A stretch of DNA of 64,000 nt from Nigrospora sphaerica (lineage: Eukaryota; Ascomycota; Sordariomycetes; Amphisphaeriales; Apiosporaceae). The DNA lies in the NCBI GenBank assembly GCA_018287875.1, contig JAGVVL010000002.1:1674001-1738000 (forward strand), given 5' to 3'. Shown piece after piece: positions 35,542-48,127 of this stretch (the stretch's first letter is position 1; the number at the start of each line of letters is the position of its first letter). A model generated the notes under the pieces. It saw nothing but the letters and a program-made list of their open reading frames with translations, was not told the DNA's origin and searched no databases. The translations under genes and the position numbers were made by a program.

Positions 35542-38500
35542 GATCCCGTCGCACATCGCCGCTCGAGGCCAGTCAGGCAGTGCTGACCGGTTGACGACGA
35601 GCCTCTAGCGGCAAAACCTCCGACCTAGAGGGGGCGAGTGCGTGCGCGCGCGCGAGCCCAGCCGGTCGAGACGGCGGTGATGGAGGAAGGCTGGGCGGAA
35701 ACACCGGGCCAGGCAGGCCGGGGGAGGGGTGGTGGGGAGGGCGGAGGATCTCAGTCAGGCGACCGAGTCAACCGCGCGGGAACGAAGGTTATGGAGAGGC
35801 CGACGGTATGGAGGTGGCATGAAGCACGCGTGCGAGAAGCATGAAACGGGGGGAGGGGAGGGAGGCCCGCTTCCGTCACGACACCAGAGAGCTTCTTCGC
35901 TGGCGCCGGGAGGGAAGGGAGAAGAAAAACCACCAAGATGGTTAGCAAAGGCTCGTGCTCCATTCTATCGTCCTCCGCATGACCGGCCCCTTTGCGTGTT
36001 GGTGACTCGAGCAGTAGACCGCCCCTTTGCGCATCCACACGGCCGGGTCGACAGCCGGGCCTAGCGAGCGAATTGGAAGCGAGCCTCGAGCTTCTGCTTC
36101 TTTTTTTCCTTCTTCTTCTTCTTCTTCCTCCTACCCACGAAGAGGGCCGGCGCGCACGAGAGGCGCAGGCAGAAAGTGTGGAAACCCCCCGCCGGTCCAT
36201 GCCATGCTGGCAAAAGCTGGCTGGCTCGCAAACCTAGCCGCAGGGCATCAGGCCCCGAAAGGCCAAGCGAGGGGGGGAGAGAGCGCGTGCGCACGCGTGT
36301 ACGTGTGTGAGGGAGAGAAGCTCGTGGGAAGCGTGCTCCCCGCCATTTCGGATCCGGGGGCTGGTGGTGAGCTTGTTGGCACATGGGAGAAAAAGAGGAC
36401 TAACAGATGCTCAAGCTCTCACCGGCCCCTACTCCCCCCCTTCTTGGCGGCAAATGCCCTGCAATACGACGCGACTCGTCTGCGCGCGCTGCACATTACA
36501 GGCCTTACGGACGCGCCGGGACCGTATACTTGAATTTTCCAAAAGTTAGTACCACGACGTTACCTTATCATTTGGGGGCGTTTGCATCCCAACGGTTTTG
36601 GGTGGCCACGTCGTTGACGGCGGCGGCCGGAGCCATGGCCTTCCTGCCCGTTCCCGGCATCCCTGGTATGGCACGAGGTTATGGCCCTATCCAAGCTCAC
36701 GCCGCCGTGGGAAGCAAAAGCTGACCGCACGCCAAGCCTCGTTTGCCCGCCCGTAGGCAGCCCGTATGTACGTACGTAGTAGTATGGAGAGAGGAGGAGG
36801 GAGGGAGCGAGAGCGGGCGGGGGAGCAGTCCCCAGAACGGGCGTTCGATACGTTCCATGTCCCCTCCTCGTCTCCATCGGGCTGCAGGCGACGTGCATAT
36901 GGCCCGGTCAGCCAGCAAGGCGCTTCGTCGTCCTCTGTCGGTAGGGAGAAGCGGCCGCGCATTTTCCCCGTTTTGACGTGGTAGCGCGCGCGTCCACTCA
37001 ACTGCCGGGGTTCGGGATTCTTCCTCTTCTTCTGCGTCGGCGGTGAGGGGGGCGGGAAGGAGAGGAGGAGGAGGAGGGGGAGGAAGAGAAAGAGGTGTGC
37101 AGTATACGGATTACGCATGACAGCGATGGATGGAGGTAGAGGACGATGAGTGCGAGGGAGGGATCCACAACACACTCGTAGTGACGAGGTTCGAGCTCCA
37201 TGCGACTACACACTCGGTAAGTATGTACCTACTAGCGTGCCTACTCTACTACTAAGTGAAGTACGCATAGGAGGTGGTATACGGCGGACTGCAACGTGCT
37301 GCTGATGCTGTAAGCTGCAGTCGCATTTGTGCTTGCACTTGCAGTTTGTAAGAAAAACCCCCGGGCCGTCAGCGCGTATCCTTAGGGCTGCACCGCACAC
37401 TGCATACGACACACATTCTCCGCAATGCACTGCTCACTTGCTGTTCTTTGCCCCCTCTCGGGAGCAAGGAGAACAGGGTCACTCCCAATGCCAGACTGGA
37501 AAGCCAGACGCCCGGCGCGACCTCGTCAGCATCGTTGAAGGCCCTGTTGCCGGGAAGGGGACGGGCGATAGGCGCTCGAGTCGGCGCCAACCAGAGGCGC
37601 CGCCGGTCCTGCAGCCGCTCCCCGTTCCTTGAAAAAGCCTGCGAGGGAGAAGAAGAAAAAAAGGCCAAACCCGCCTTGGTCGTTGCGGCTCGGCGGCCGG
37701 GGTGGAGAATACCGGGACCGCTCTCGGCGGGAAGACCCAGCAGGGCACGTAGAACGGCCACGCAAGCTCGACCGACCCGGCAAAGGAGAGGGGGTGGGGG
37801 TGGGAACAGGAACGCTCGCTCGTCTCGGGCCTTCAAAGATGAGATCACCACCTATAGCATCATTCATTCATCATCGTGGGCATGGCCGACAGTCCCGCAG
37901 GCCCCGACGCTTTTTTTCTTTCTTTCTTTCCTGTATGTGGACTGGAGACTAAACTACTTCCAACGCTAGACTGGCTACTTCTGACTAATGGGGTGCCTGT
38001 TGACTGCTACATACCTGTGCTATACCAAGGTTTGGGCGTCCCACGTTTTTTTTTTTTGCCACGACCTGTGAATGCAACTAGCCCGCGTCGCGTATACTAT
38101 TCCCAACCGGCCCGCTGGAGGAGGAAGAGACAAAAGCGGTTTGCAGCGCGATAAATACCCTTTTGTGTTCTTCTTTGGTTCCAGGAACGGCGCAAGCCCC
38201 CCTCTCCAGGGTCGCGCATCAGAATCTACCGGGTCTCATTGCGCCCTCATCCGGTCTCGGTCGCAGTCCTACCACCCTCCGGGTGCGGGGAGGGAGGGAA
38301 GGTCGCCTCTAGACTTTCTTCTTTCATCCAATCTCCATTATCTGGCGCAGCGTCGCACTCAAGTACCCCCAGGGGTGGGAAGCGACCTTTCAACTAAAAG
38401 CCGCGACACTGACATCAACGGCCCAAACCCTCCTCCTCCCTCCCCAGTTTTTATCCGATTTTTCCCCTTCCATCCTCTTTTTGCTCCGACCGAAGTACAT

Positions 38501-39650
38501 CGAAATCTAACCCAACTTGAGCCTTCCCACCCGGTCAGACGGCGGCGCTACTCGTCGGAAAGAAAAATCAGAGTTCGTGATGGGGAAAGGGTGGCGTGCG
38601 CCAGGGGATGGCCCAATCACGACGCGATCGCAAAGACGAATAGGGCTGTGTCACTCCCAGCTCAGTGCGTAGCCGGCGTAGGTACCTGCATTAGCGGCGA
38701 CCTTCTCCCATTCAGTGGGTGTGGGTGGGTGGTGTCGGGACGAAAAGGAAGGATTGCCCGTCTATCATCTAGATCCCGCGCCACCCACCCCTTGAAGGTC
38801 CTTTTTTGCGTGACGGAGGGGGTGGGTTGCTGAGCAGCAAGCCAAGCAAAGTGCCTCAACCTAGGCCCCCCCGTCAGCTATGGTAGCTTCGCCTGGAGAG
38901 GGTGCGAAGGCCCATCTGCCGACCCAGACCTGGGCGAGCGATGGGAGGGGAGAGGGTGGGCGAGGGAGGGACGGGACGGGAAACGGAAGGCCGATCCTAT
39001 CCATCCAGCACCGAATGCCGACTTAGATACCGTATCATCTGTGGCGGGGCTGAGCAGAAACGCAGGGCAGAGCGCAGACGAGGCAGAGGTCTCGACCTGC
39101 CAGTTCTTCATCGGGCCTCGCGATACGACTCTGGTCGAGCGGCCTAATGATAAAATACTCACTGGGCTGCAGCGCAGGTACCTACCTACCTACTACCCCC
39201 TTCGGGTCCAGGAAGGACGTGTAAGCTGTCGAAGCGGTGCCATACGCTACTAACATGACGCGATGTGTTGTTACCCCCCCCCCCACCGCATTGCTCTTGC
39301 TTGCGCATCAAAGCAACCCTATCCCAGGACATATTGAACACCGCCGGACGGCCAGGCTCATGATCTGAGCCACCTGCCCCCGTCTTAGGCCTGCATCGTC
39401 GTGCTAATACCGAGCGCCTGGCTGGACCTGATCGGCGCGGCCTCTGCTGCAAGATGCAATGTGACGAGAGTGACAGCGGAGCCCATGCATTTGCCTTTTC
39501 CCCAACGACCGCCGGGGAGGGTGTTGTTGGCAGACCGGGGGGTGGGGGGGGAAGGTCCAGGGACTGGGGCACAGAGTCAAGGCAGGGCCGCATAGGTCAA
39601 GGCAGGACTGGTTGGCCGGGTGCGGGGAGCGAGAAACGGAACGAGAGAGG
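35542..39650. other. Gene-poor DNA, no supported gene
   Basis: Contains G-rich tracts with quadruplex-type spacing near 35719-35747, a pyrimidine-rich TTC tract at about 36099-36129, and a CT-rich stretch at about 38310-38530 that resembles a fungal promoter or leader, although no gene follows it. Open frames of up to about 250 codons are low complexity. Confidence 0.5.
36099..36129. repeat. TTC/CTT-rich microsatellite
   Basis: A T7 run followed by about seven TTC units on the plus strand. Confidence 0.8.
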
Positions 39651-39654
39651 GAGG

Positions 39655-39689
<35 letters not shown>
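39655..39689. repeat. Compound (GT)8(GA)10 microsatellite
   Basis: A GT dinucleotide run at 39655-39670 changes directly into a GA run ending at about 39689. Confidence 0.9.
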
Positions 39690-40284
39690 GCTGCAACGTG
39701 TGAGAGCATGGGTTGTTGCGAAAATAGCTGGCGTGGCCACCCCCGCTGCACTCGTCAACTTGAGAGCCATTACTGTACGAAGCCGACGGGAGGCTTCCAC
39801 GCCCGAGACTAACAGGCCTGGCGCCGTGCAGGCGTCGCCGTGTGATAGGCTGAAGTCCCCGAAGCCGACCATGATACATGCTGACATGAAGCCTGGGACG
39901 GGAGGCCCAGCTACGGGACACAGGCGCGCGCGTGTGGTATGTGTATGCTGAGTTTCGGCGGGTGCCCCTCCCCAGCCCACACACCTCCGACAGCACACGC
40001 GCGCGCGCCGCCGCCGCCATCGCGCCCCTTCGTGCCGGTTTCCCCCCCACGGGCCGTCGTCAGGGCGGGCGCTCCTCGTCACGGCCGCGTCATGACTCGG
40101 CGGGGAGGGGCCGCGGTCCGGTGTTGGGCATTTTGACTCTGGTAAGAGGGCATAGCCAACGGCGGGGAACGACGGAAGCTTGAGGGCTGTCTTTCCTGGC
40201 GCTCGACGCGCTGCGCCGGAAAGATCCTTCTCCCCCACCCCCCAGTCCTTCCCCCGTCCCGCGAGACGCCGCGCGGGAGAGAGC

Positions 40285-40323
40285 ATGTGTGTGTTTGTGT
40301 GTGTGTGTGTGTGTATGTTTGTG
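40285..40323. repeat. (GT)n microsatellite
   Basis: GT units interrupted once by TTT (GTGTGTTTGTGTG...), continuing to ATGTTTGTGTG. Confidence 0.88.
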
Positions 40324-41528
40324 TGCAACCCCCCCCCCAGGCTCTCCCATGTGTCCCTTTGCCGTGCGGCTGTCAGGGCGACGATCTTTGCTCTGCGCAG
40401 CTCGGGCAGGCAGAGACAAGAGTCGGCGATTGGTTTGCCGTGTTTGGTGGGCATGGCAAGCATGGGTCCATTCAAGATTGACATGATCGGGCTCACGGCC
40501 GAAGTGCCGAGCAACTGCGAAAGCTAGGGTCGCCTTCCGGATTCAGCCTTTTTGCTGCTTAGTTTTTTTGTACCTCTCCTGCTTCCAGCCAATGAGGGGC
40601 CAGCAAGCCCCGATTGCCGTCCCCATAGTCTGGGGGAAAAGTCTTGCAGCAAAACCCCAACAAGAGAGTCACGGTCTCAATGCTCGGGGCGACGTCGCCG
40701 CTTGCGCGCCCGCGGCTGATCCTCGTTTTTTGTGGTTGCAGTTTTCGGCGACTGCAACCCTGATGGCAAGGTGGCTGGCTTTTCCGATGGTATGTGGAGG
40801 GAGAGAGAAAGAGAGAGGGAAACAGGCCACTAACAGCCCTTGAGCTGAGAGGAAACAGCCCTGGCCAGGAGGGGGGCCAGACCTGCGTCTCTCCCACTTG
40901 CAGCGTCAGCCGATATACATGCACGCCTCGGTTGACCATGTAAGAATGCATGCGTCGGATGCGGACCATGTGGCAGAGAATTGCCATGCCGCAAGATTCG
41001 ATAGGGTCTTCGTTGGGAACCTTGGCCCATCGCTATCTGGGAGGCTAAAAGCACAAGAACGGGTTGTCCGTACCTTGCGCATGGCCCGTCTCCAGCCAGT
41101 CGCATTCGCCCTTTGGTTGGCACCGCACGCGACACCCAGCCCTTGCACCAGGGAAAACGTGTCGAAACGCCGTAGACAAAAAATTAGTAGACGACGCCGA
41201 GGTAAAAGCTTGGGTGAGCACGTACGATGGCTGGAAGTAGCCACCCAGGGGTATCGCCCGTCGGTTCGTCGCCGCGCTGGCGAATCCTCTGCCTGCCCGC
41301 CTCTTCGGGTCCCAGATCGAGCTAAGGAAGAACCGTAAATAGTAGGCCTCTTAAACTGTAAGCCGGCCGGGTTTACGGATATTGGCCTGCTGGCGGCCGC
41401 TGGGGAACCTTGTGTGGGAGGGGGGGGGGGCGATACGTCCGTCTGCAGCAAAGCACGCAGCACACCAAAAAGAGAAGCGGGCAAGCCCAGGGCATACAGG
41501 GTCAAGCTTCGCAAGGCGCGCGCGCACG

Positions 41529-41568
41529 CGCACACACGCACACACACGCACACACACACACACACACG
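41529..41568. repeat. (AC)n microsatellite
   Basis: An AC run with two ACGC interruptions, preceded by alternating CG/CA dinucleotides from about 41519. Alternating purine-pyrimidine sequence of this length can adopt Z-DNA (established knowledge). Confidence 0.9.
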
Positions 41569-42281
41569 CTGCCGTGACCGATTGCAGCGGGCGCCCGGCG
41601 GCGGCGCAGCTTGGCGCGTAAGGATACGGATGGATACCGGGAGTTCACGAGAAGGTTTTTGCGATTGGGTATGGATGTGGAATATGGGTAGGTATCCGTG
41701 GGGCGGGCATGGGCCAACTGGACTGTTACAACTATCACTACATACTCCGCATGTTAGGTACTTGTAGATGGCCATGGCCGCCATGGACATCCATGGGCGG
41801 GCAATTGACCACGGACCGTTGATGGCCTCCCGGGTGCACACTGACCACAGAGCGACGGGGGAAGGCGTCTCGAATTGGCAAATGGGGTGGGCTCGCAGGC
41901 GACGCCGAACGCCGCAATGATGATCCATCTCGTATTGTCACATGGGGATGGACTGTGCCTCGCTCTTCAATTTGCGGACGCGCAATTCAGGTTGGAAGCC
42001 TCGCCAGGGTCCCGGCGCACGCTACAGCCACACAAGCCAGGGCTGGGGCCGCCGGCTGGCTTGACGGGAAGACCGGGGGGAAAGGCAGCCGGACGGACGG
42101 GCAGGTTCCCCAGCTAGCGGACCGTTCCCAAACCGGCCTACTCATTAATGTGAAGAAGCGATCGTGATGAAAAACCAGAGACCCGGGGGGGGGGCAGCTT
42201 TCGGCGATAAGGGGTTGGCGTGACGACATTCCCCTGCCTCACGACGGAGAAGCTGTGACCACCCGGTAAAAAGAGTGTGTG

Positions 42282-42298
42282 AAAAAAAAAAAAAAAAA
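42282..42298. repeat. A17 homopolymer
   Basis: Seventeen consecutive A residues in non-coding DNA. Confidence 0.88.
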
Positions 42299-43017
42299 GC
42301 CTCGACACGTCCAGCTACCAGCCCCCCACCACCATGGCAAGGGCTCAAAGAAAATTTTTTTCACCACCCCCTGCGACGCAGAGGCGTTACTTGAGTAGCA
42401 GCGGGCACGGCCCAGTCAAGGGCCGGCCGGAGGTCGTAGCCGGGCGTGATGAACCGTGCTGGTGCCGGATCGTCAGGAACGAGAGCCGATGAGCGGTGGA
42501 CGGAAGAACTTGGAACGGCACCCGCTGCCACGGCCCACGGGTCAGGCTTACTGTTGTACCTTTTTCCTAAGGTAGGGTTCTATTTGGCAGCACAACTCGG
42601 TGGCCTAGACCCCATTGCCTATAGTACCTCCTATAAGCGGGGAGGGGAGGACGGGGAGTGCTGTGAGACACCCCGAGCTCCAACGGCTCCGCGTGTACAG
42701 TCAGCCGAAAATTGGAGCTGAGTATGCGCCGATGTGTACGGCAGGCAGATGCCACGAAACTATACCAAGTCCGCGCGAGCTGGCCGAGCGAGATAGTAAG
42801 GAGATTCGGGCATACGGCACTTTCCGCTGTATTGACTATAGCTCACCGGCTAATGCAGGTACGAAGGAAGAATTGCCAATGATGCCCGACACGTTCTCGT
42901 CGATGTCAAGGACCGCGGAAAAGCAGCGAGACAGAGCATATCGATTCGTCCACGTATGAGCCTTGATAACGAGTGCGCGTGTCCCAGCAGATGGCCGGCG
43001 GCGGGGGCGGCGAGGGC

Positions 43018-43498
<481 letters not shown>

Positions 43499-44913
43499 AT
43501 GTCCACGTATGTACGTAGGTACGTATGTAAGTGGGTGCCATCGTGTCTTTTGTTGCAGGGCAGCGGCGGCGCCATGGCGGGCTTTGTGGCAACCTCTCAG
43601 TCGCGTCTCCTGAACGCCGAGGCTTGGTTTCCCGCGTTCCGTCCCATGTGTGGCCCTGCCACTCTGCCGCTGTGGCCGTCAGCCGGCTCGTGTTGGCAGG
43701 ACGAGCCGGAGGGGTTGAACCAAAGCTGTGAGAGGCGATACAGCATACAGCCGTGGCCAATTTAGGCGACGACGACGACGAAGGGTGGCCTGGCCTCGTC
43801 CCGTTTTACCCCAGACTCCCCCCCCCAGTGACGTGTAGAACCGTCGTACCCGTCGGGAGCAGCTGGCTTCTACTTTCCGCGTCGTGAGACGGGGGTCAAC
43901 TTCGATACATACGACTGGTGCTCCGTACTACCGATCTGAATAGGATCTGGGTGGCACGACGGCAGGCGTTGCATCCTACGGCACGGTGAGGGGGAAGGAG
44001 ACGGCTACGGCGAAGCAGAACAGCCCTGCCTGCCTACCCCATGGCTGACGACTTGCTCACCGAGTCCCCGCCAACGCGCTACTGCCAACTTCGCACCCTC
44101 ATTCCATGCCAGGTGCGAAGTGTGCCTTGCTTATTATAGATGGCTTGCCCACTGCGGAACGGCGACGATGACGTCGAGGGCACCGGAGTGCTGGTCACAC
44201 AACACTAAACTCAATGACAGTAGCCGGCCGGTCGGCGACACGACCACTGCAGCGCCAGAGTACCATGCAGCTTGCCTTGGCATCCGCCTGCTCAGTCGTG
44301 GCTGGCTTTGGCTCTACTTCTGTCGACTCCCTCGCCTTGGGTGACGTGACTAGAGGCCGGCGGCGGAAGGCCGTCGACAGCTCTTTTTTTCGCGGGATCG
44401 CCCGCGCGCGACGAGGAACCGATAGGACGACGGGTCTGATCTTCGGCCTAGACCCTGAGGACCCGAGATCTCGCCTTCCCCTCCCGTCCCCTTCATGCCG
44501 CGCGGTCGAGCGGGCGGGAGTCGGTCGGTGTTAACGCTCAGGTGGGACGGAGCTTCTGAGACCTCGAGCCCTCGACCTACGCTGGCTTGTGGAATGAGGT
44601 ACAGGATATGAACGGGGGAAGCCTGGACTGCCACTCATCCTGAGCAGGTGATCTCTGACCCTCATGGCTATACCAGTCGCGGGCTTGTGATTTGTGCAGC
44701 TCGCACGTGGCGCCCTTACAGCGATAATATCAACATGGTCTCGCGGTATTCGGCTCCCAACCCTTGCGGTCCCCGTTGCGAGAGGTGAGAGGCTCGGACG
44801 GTGCTAGGGGAGGCCTTGCCTGGCGGGCGTCAATGGCATCATCGGCTCGAGGCCGCACAACCAGTGGCTTCGCTTCCCTGGGGTGTCCAATGGCGCTTTG
44901 GCTACATTGCTAA

Positions 44914-44986
44914 AAGAGGTACTTACTTCTCCATGAATGGAAAGTACCTTACCTCTTTACCTACCTGGGTAAGCACTGAAGAGGTA
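44914..44986. repeat. Cluster of three AAGAGGTA motifs, two in inverted pairing
   Basis: Forward copies lie at 44914-44921 and 44979-44986 and a reverse copy at 44950-44957. AAAGAGGTA and TACCTCTTT form perfect 9-base arms. Surrounding sequence is full of related GGTACTT and TACCTACC words. Confidence 0.7.
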
Positions 44987-46716
44987 CCTAGGTATTGGTT
45001 ACAGATTTAGGGAGCTCCTAGCCAACCGGCGCGGTAGGGCACAGAGCTAAAAGTACATGGCTACATCCCATCCAATGTTTCCCATCCAGCAACCTTGTCC
45101 TCCATTTCATCATCCCATGTCCGGCCTCCATGCCTCTACGTAAGTGTGAATGGGAGTGTACGTACCTTCAATATTACCTTGCGCAGCCGGCGTTCAACCA
45201 GAGCGACTTTCGATCCGTCACGGCCGGTCGCAGCGTCGTAGTCCGAGCACCGCATCAAACCACCAAGTGGTCGCGCTCAGGCCTGTATGGTGGTACTGCG
45301 ATGGGCCAGACTGGCAATCAGCAGTCTTGGTCGTTGTTTTGAAACCTACCTTTCAGCGAGGGAGTTGGAATGCAACTCCGTTCCAGACCGTTTTCGAATG
45401 GGCCAGTGCCAAGCGGGCCAAAAACTTGGTACTGAGCACGGGAAGGAATGCGGTACCTACCCGCATCTATGGCTTGGGGGCAGGAGAAGCGAGCTGTCAG
45501 ATTTCCGTGGCCTGCTTGTCTGCGTCTGGGTCTGCCCCTCCCTCGGCCATGAGAACGCCATCTCAAATTGTTAGGGCCGCTCAAGACGGTGGATCACGAT
45601 GTGGCCGGCCCAGTGAGGAGGGCGCACGCAAAGCCCAGCAGAAGCCCAGCAGGCGCGGCGCCGCCCAACGACCGCCAGGCAAAAACCGTGCCAAGCCCAG
45701 TCTTTTTTCTCCACGGCTGCTCCTGACCATCCATACCCGGGCATCTAATCATCATCACACACGCGCGCGAAAGCACAGGCGCCCGTTCAAGCCCGACAAC
45801 CGAAGCCGGAGACCGACCAAGGTCCCAAGCGACGCTTCATCACCGCGGAAACCCACCACTTCTTGAATTGGAATGCCACCTTTTTTGTTACCAACCCTGC
45901 TAGCGGGTGTTTGGAACGATTGCCGACGAGCAGAGGCTGGCAGATCGTCGTGTTCCAGACCGTCGAGTCCCAGCCGATGGCCCAGTGAAGAGCCGGCGGC
46001 GCCTTGCTGCAATGGGCAGGGCCGCCGACTATTGGGACCGGGAGCCTTGCCCGCGTGCCAACAAGCTGGCCCGGACCCATCGCACCAGTCCTCTATCGGC
46101 GTTTGTAGAAAGAGGTATGGTACCAAAGTGTGTAAGCGAAGGAGACACCTGCCATGGGTACATGTACCATGGCTTCGCTATGGGCTTGTGTCGACCAGAC
46201 CGCATGTCGGTCTGCTGGTGGTCCACGGGGGTCGGTCTCCTCTCGTCAGCGCCAATGCAAAATGGCAGCCGGATCTCCCACGAGGTGCATCCGGCGCCGA
46301 TGGGCGGAACCCCTCCCAATGACGGTGCCGGAATGTTATACATCAGAACACGACACCATCCGGGCCTCCTTCGTAACGTCAAGTTGTTGCTTTTGATGAT
46401 ATCTGCCTCCAGACATGGACGAGTTGCAATGGCCTATATGAAATTAATGAAAACGATCGGCGACCGGTGCGTTACGTATGACTGGGGCCGACTCAGAAAA
46501 CGGTTGGTGACCAGGACCAGGTCGCACGAGATGCCTGCAGCTGGAAAGTCGTTGACCACGTTGTTGGAGGAGAGCATCAACCCACCATGCTGCCACGATG
46601 CTGCCCTCTGTCACCCAACCACGAACGAGCGTCGCTGGCACGCGAGCTCGCTCCCCCAAGTTCCCCAGCCGAGCTTCTCCTCCTGGCAGACTGCTCGCAG
46701 CAGACTTGATGCTACT

Positions 46717-46745
46717 CGTGCGTGCGTGCGTGCGTGCGTGCGTGC
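46717..46745. repeat. (CGTG)n tetranucleotide microsatellite
   Basis: About seven tandem CGTG units. Confidence 0.9.
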
Positions 46746-47015
46746 GGCCCTGTTTGCTACCGTCGCCCGCGGGTCGGATATAAACAATACATAATAGTGC
46801 AAGCAGCCATGCTCGGTACGTACTACGTCCACTACGAGGAGGGATAGCCAAGTACTGGTAGTCGAAGGTAATAAAGCACCAGCGCCGGGATGAGCAGGGT
46901 CGCATCCCGAGTGGCCCAGTGACGCCGTCCGAGTGGCTCGACAACCAGGATAAGTCGCCCATCCCTGTCCACAACCCCACCTCATCGACACCCTCGCGCG
47001 CAGAGGGAGAGAGGG

Positions 47016-47040
47016 AAAAAAAAAAAAAAAAAAAAAAAAA
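47016..47040. repeat. A25 homopolymer
   Basis: Twenty-five A residues preceded by GAGAGAGGG. I see no target-site duplication or coding remnant that would mark it as the tail of a retroposon. Confidence 0.9.
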
Positions 47041-48127
47041 GAGAACGTTCCGAAAGAGCGGGCAGTGAGTAAGTCGAAGCCCCGGCTGCGCGCACGAGCC
47101 AGAACCACAGCCCGGGGCCCTCGAGGGCCGGTGCCAATCCATGTCAGATTGCGGCGCATGAAGGACAAGCCCCAGAGTACGAAGGAGAAAGTACCCATTG
47201 GGCCTCCTGCCGGTCTGTGAGAAGGTGGCTCGAGGAGGTCGGGCTGCTCGGATGGGCCCCATGTGAGGGCTCGCTGCTCGCTGCTCGCTGCCCACCCCCT
47301 CTCGCCAGGAGCGCAGCTTTAGGAGAGAGCCCTGGGAGCCCGGGAAGAAGCAAATAGAAGCCTACGACCGTTCGCTGCCCCCTGCCAGTCCCTCCGGCTC
47401 CCCACTAGCACGCGCAGCTGCTGCCTTTCGGCATCATGCGTTACCAACAAGGGCACAAGGGCCCTCGCACGCTCTCGCAGTCCCTGTGTCGTGCGCGTGC
47501 GGAACTCTCCCCCGACCCAGCATGCCGTACCACGGAACCAATGGGTGGGAGTGGAGGGTTCTTTGACCAAGAAGGCGAGGTGGACGGGTCGGCGGAAGGC
47601 AGGGAGGGCCGACAATGGTTGATCGCAGGGTCCTTGACGTGACAAGCCTCTGGGGAGGGGAGGCAAGAACAAAGAAAAAGTCTCAAGTGCCGGGCCCGGA
47701 GGCTTCTGGGCCGCTGGAAGAAATCCGCTGCTCGCTGGCACTCTGCAGTCAATGTTAGACTTGCTCCGTGTTGCTCTCGTTTCGGGCCCAGGTCCGAGGC
47801 CCGGCTGGCCGTGGAAAAGGAAGCCCACACAGGCCGCCGGGGGTCCTTTCAACGCTGGGCCGGCGGCGTTGGTGGTGTGTTTTGCGATGAACAGACAGAC
47901 AGAGGCTTCTGCGGTTTTGAGTCAGTGGGAGTCCGCCCGTCCACCAACCACACGGGCCACTAGTGCGCAAAAAAGATGAACTGCCATCCCAAGACAAGAC
48001 AACCCATACCCTACGACGACCCGAGAGCGCCTCCCGGGAAACCCTGCAACGGGCTGGTTTGGCGCGCGCGCCCGCCCGCCCTCTGATCATCATCAACATC
48101 ATCATCGTACCTCATGTATGTAATGTA

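Larger units (their letters stand above)
43499..48127. other. Gene-poor DNA, no supported gene
   Basis: Contains the AAGAGGTA cluster at 44914-44986, one more copy at 46110-46117, a (CGTG)n microsatellite and an A25 tract. Long frames at 45150-45866, 45907-46794 and 46444-47295 run into simple repeats or lack any family signal. Confidence 0.5.

Noticed and set aside
37150..37210. tRNA-like B box (GGTTCGAGCTCC)
   Set aside because: No A box, acceptor stem or anticodon arm can be folded around it.
38072..38833. 253-codon plus-strand frame
   Set aside because: Composition changes erratically, no motif, and part of it is the pyrimidine-rich tract.
39597..41928. Minus-strand frames of 305 and 340 codons
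   Set aside because: They read through CA/GT microsatellites (His-Thr and Cys-Val runs) and have no other gene-like sequence.
47016..47040. Poly-A tract as the tail of a retroposed element
   Set aside because: No target-site duplication, no coding remnant upstream; treated as a homopolymer.
45150..47852. Frames of 177-295 codons on both strands
   Set aside because: No family resemblance; two run into the CGTG or poly-A repeats, and start choices are arbitrary.
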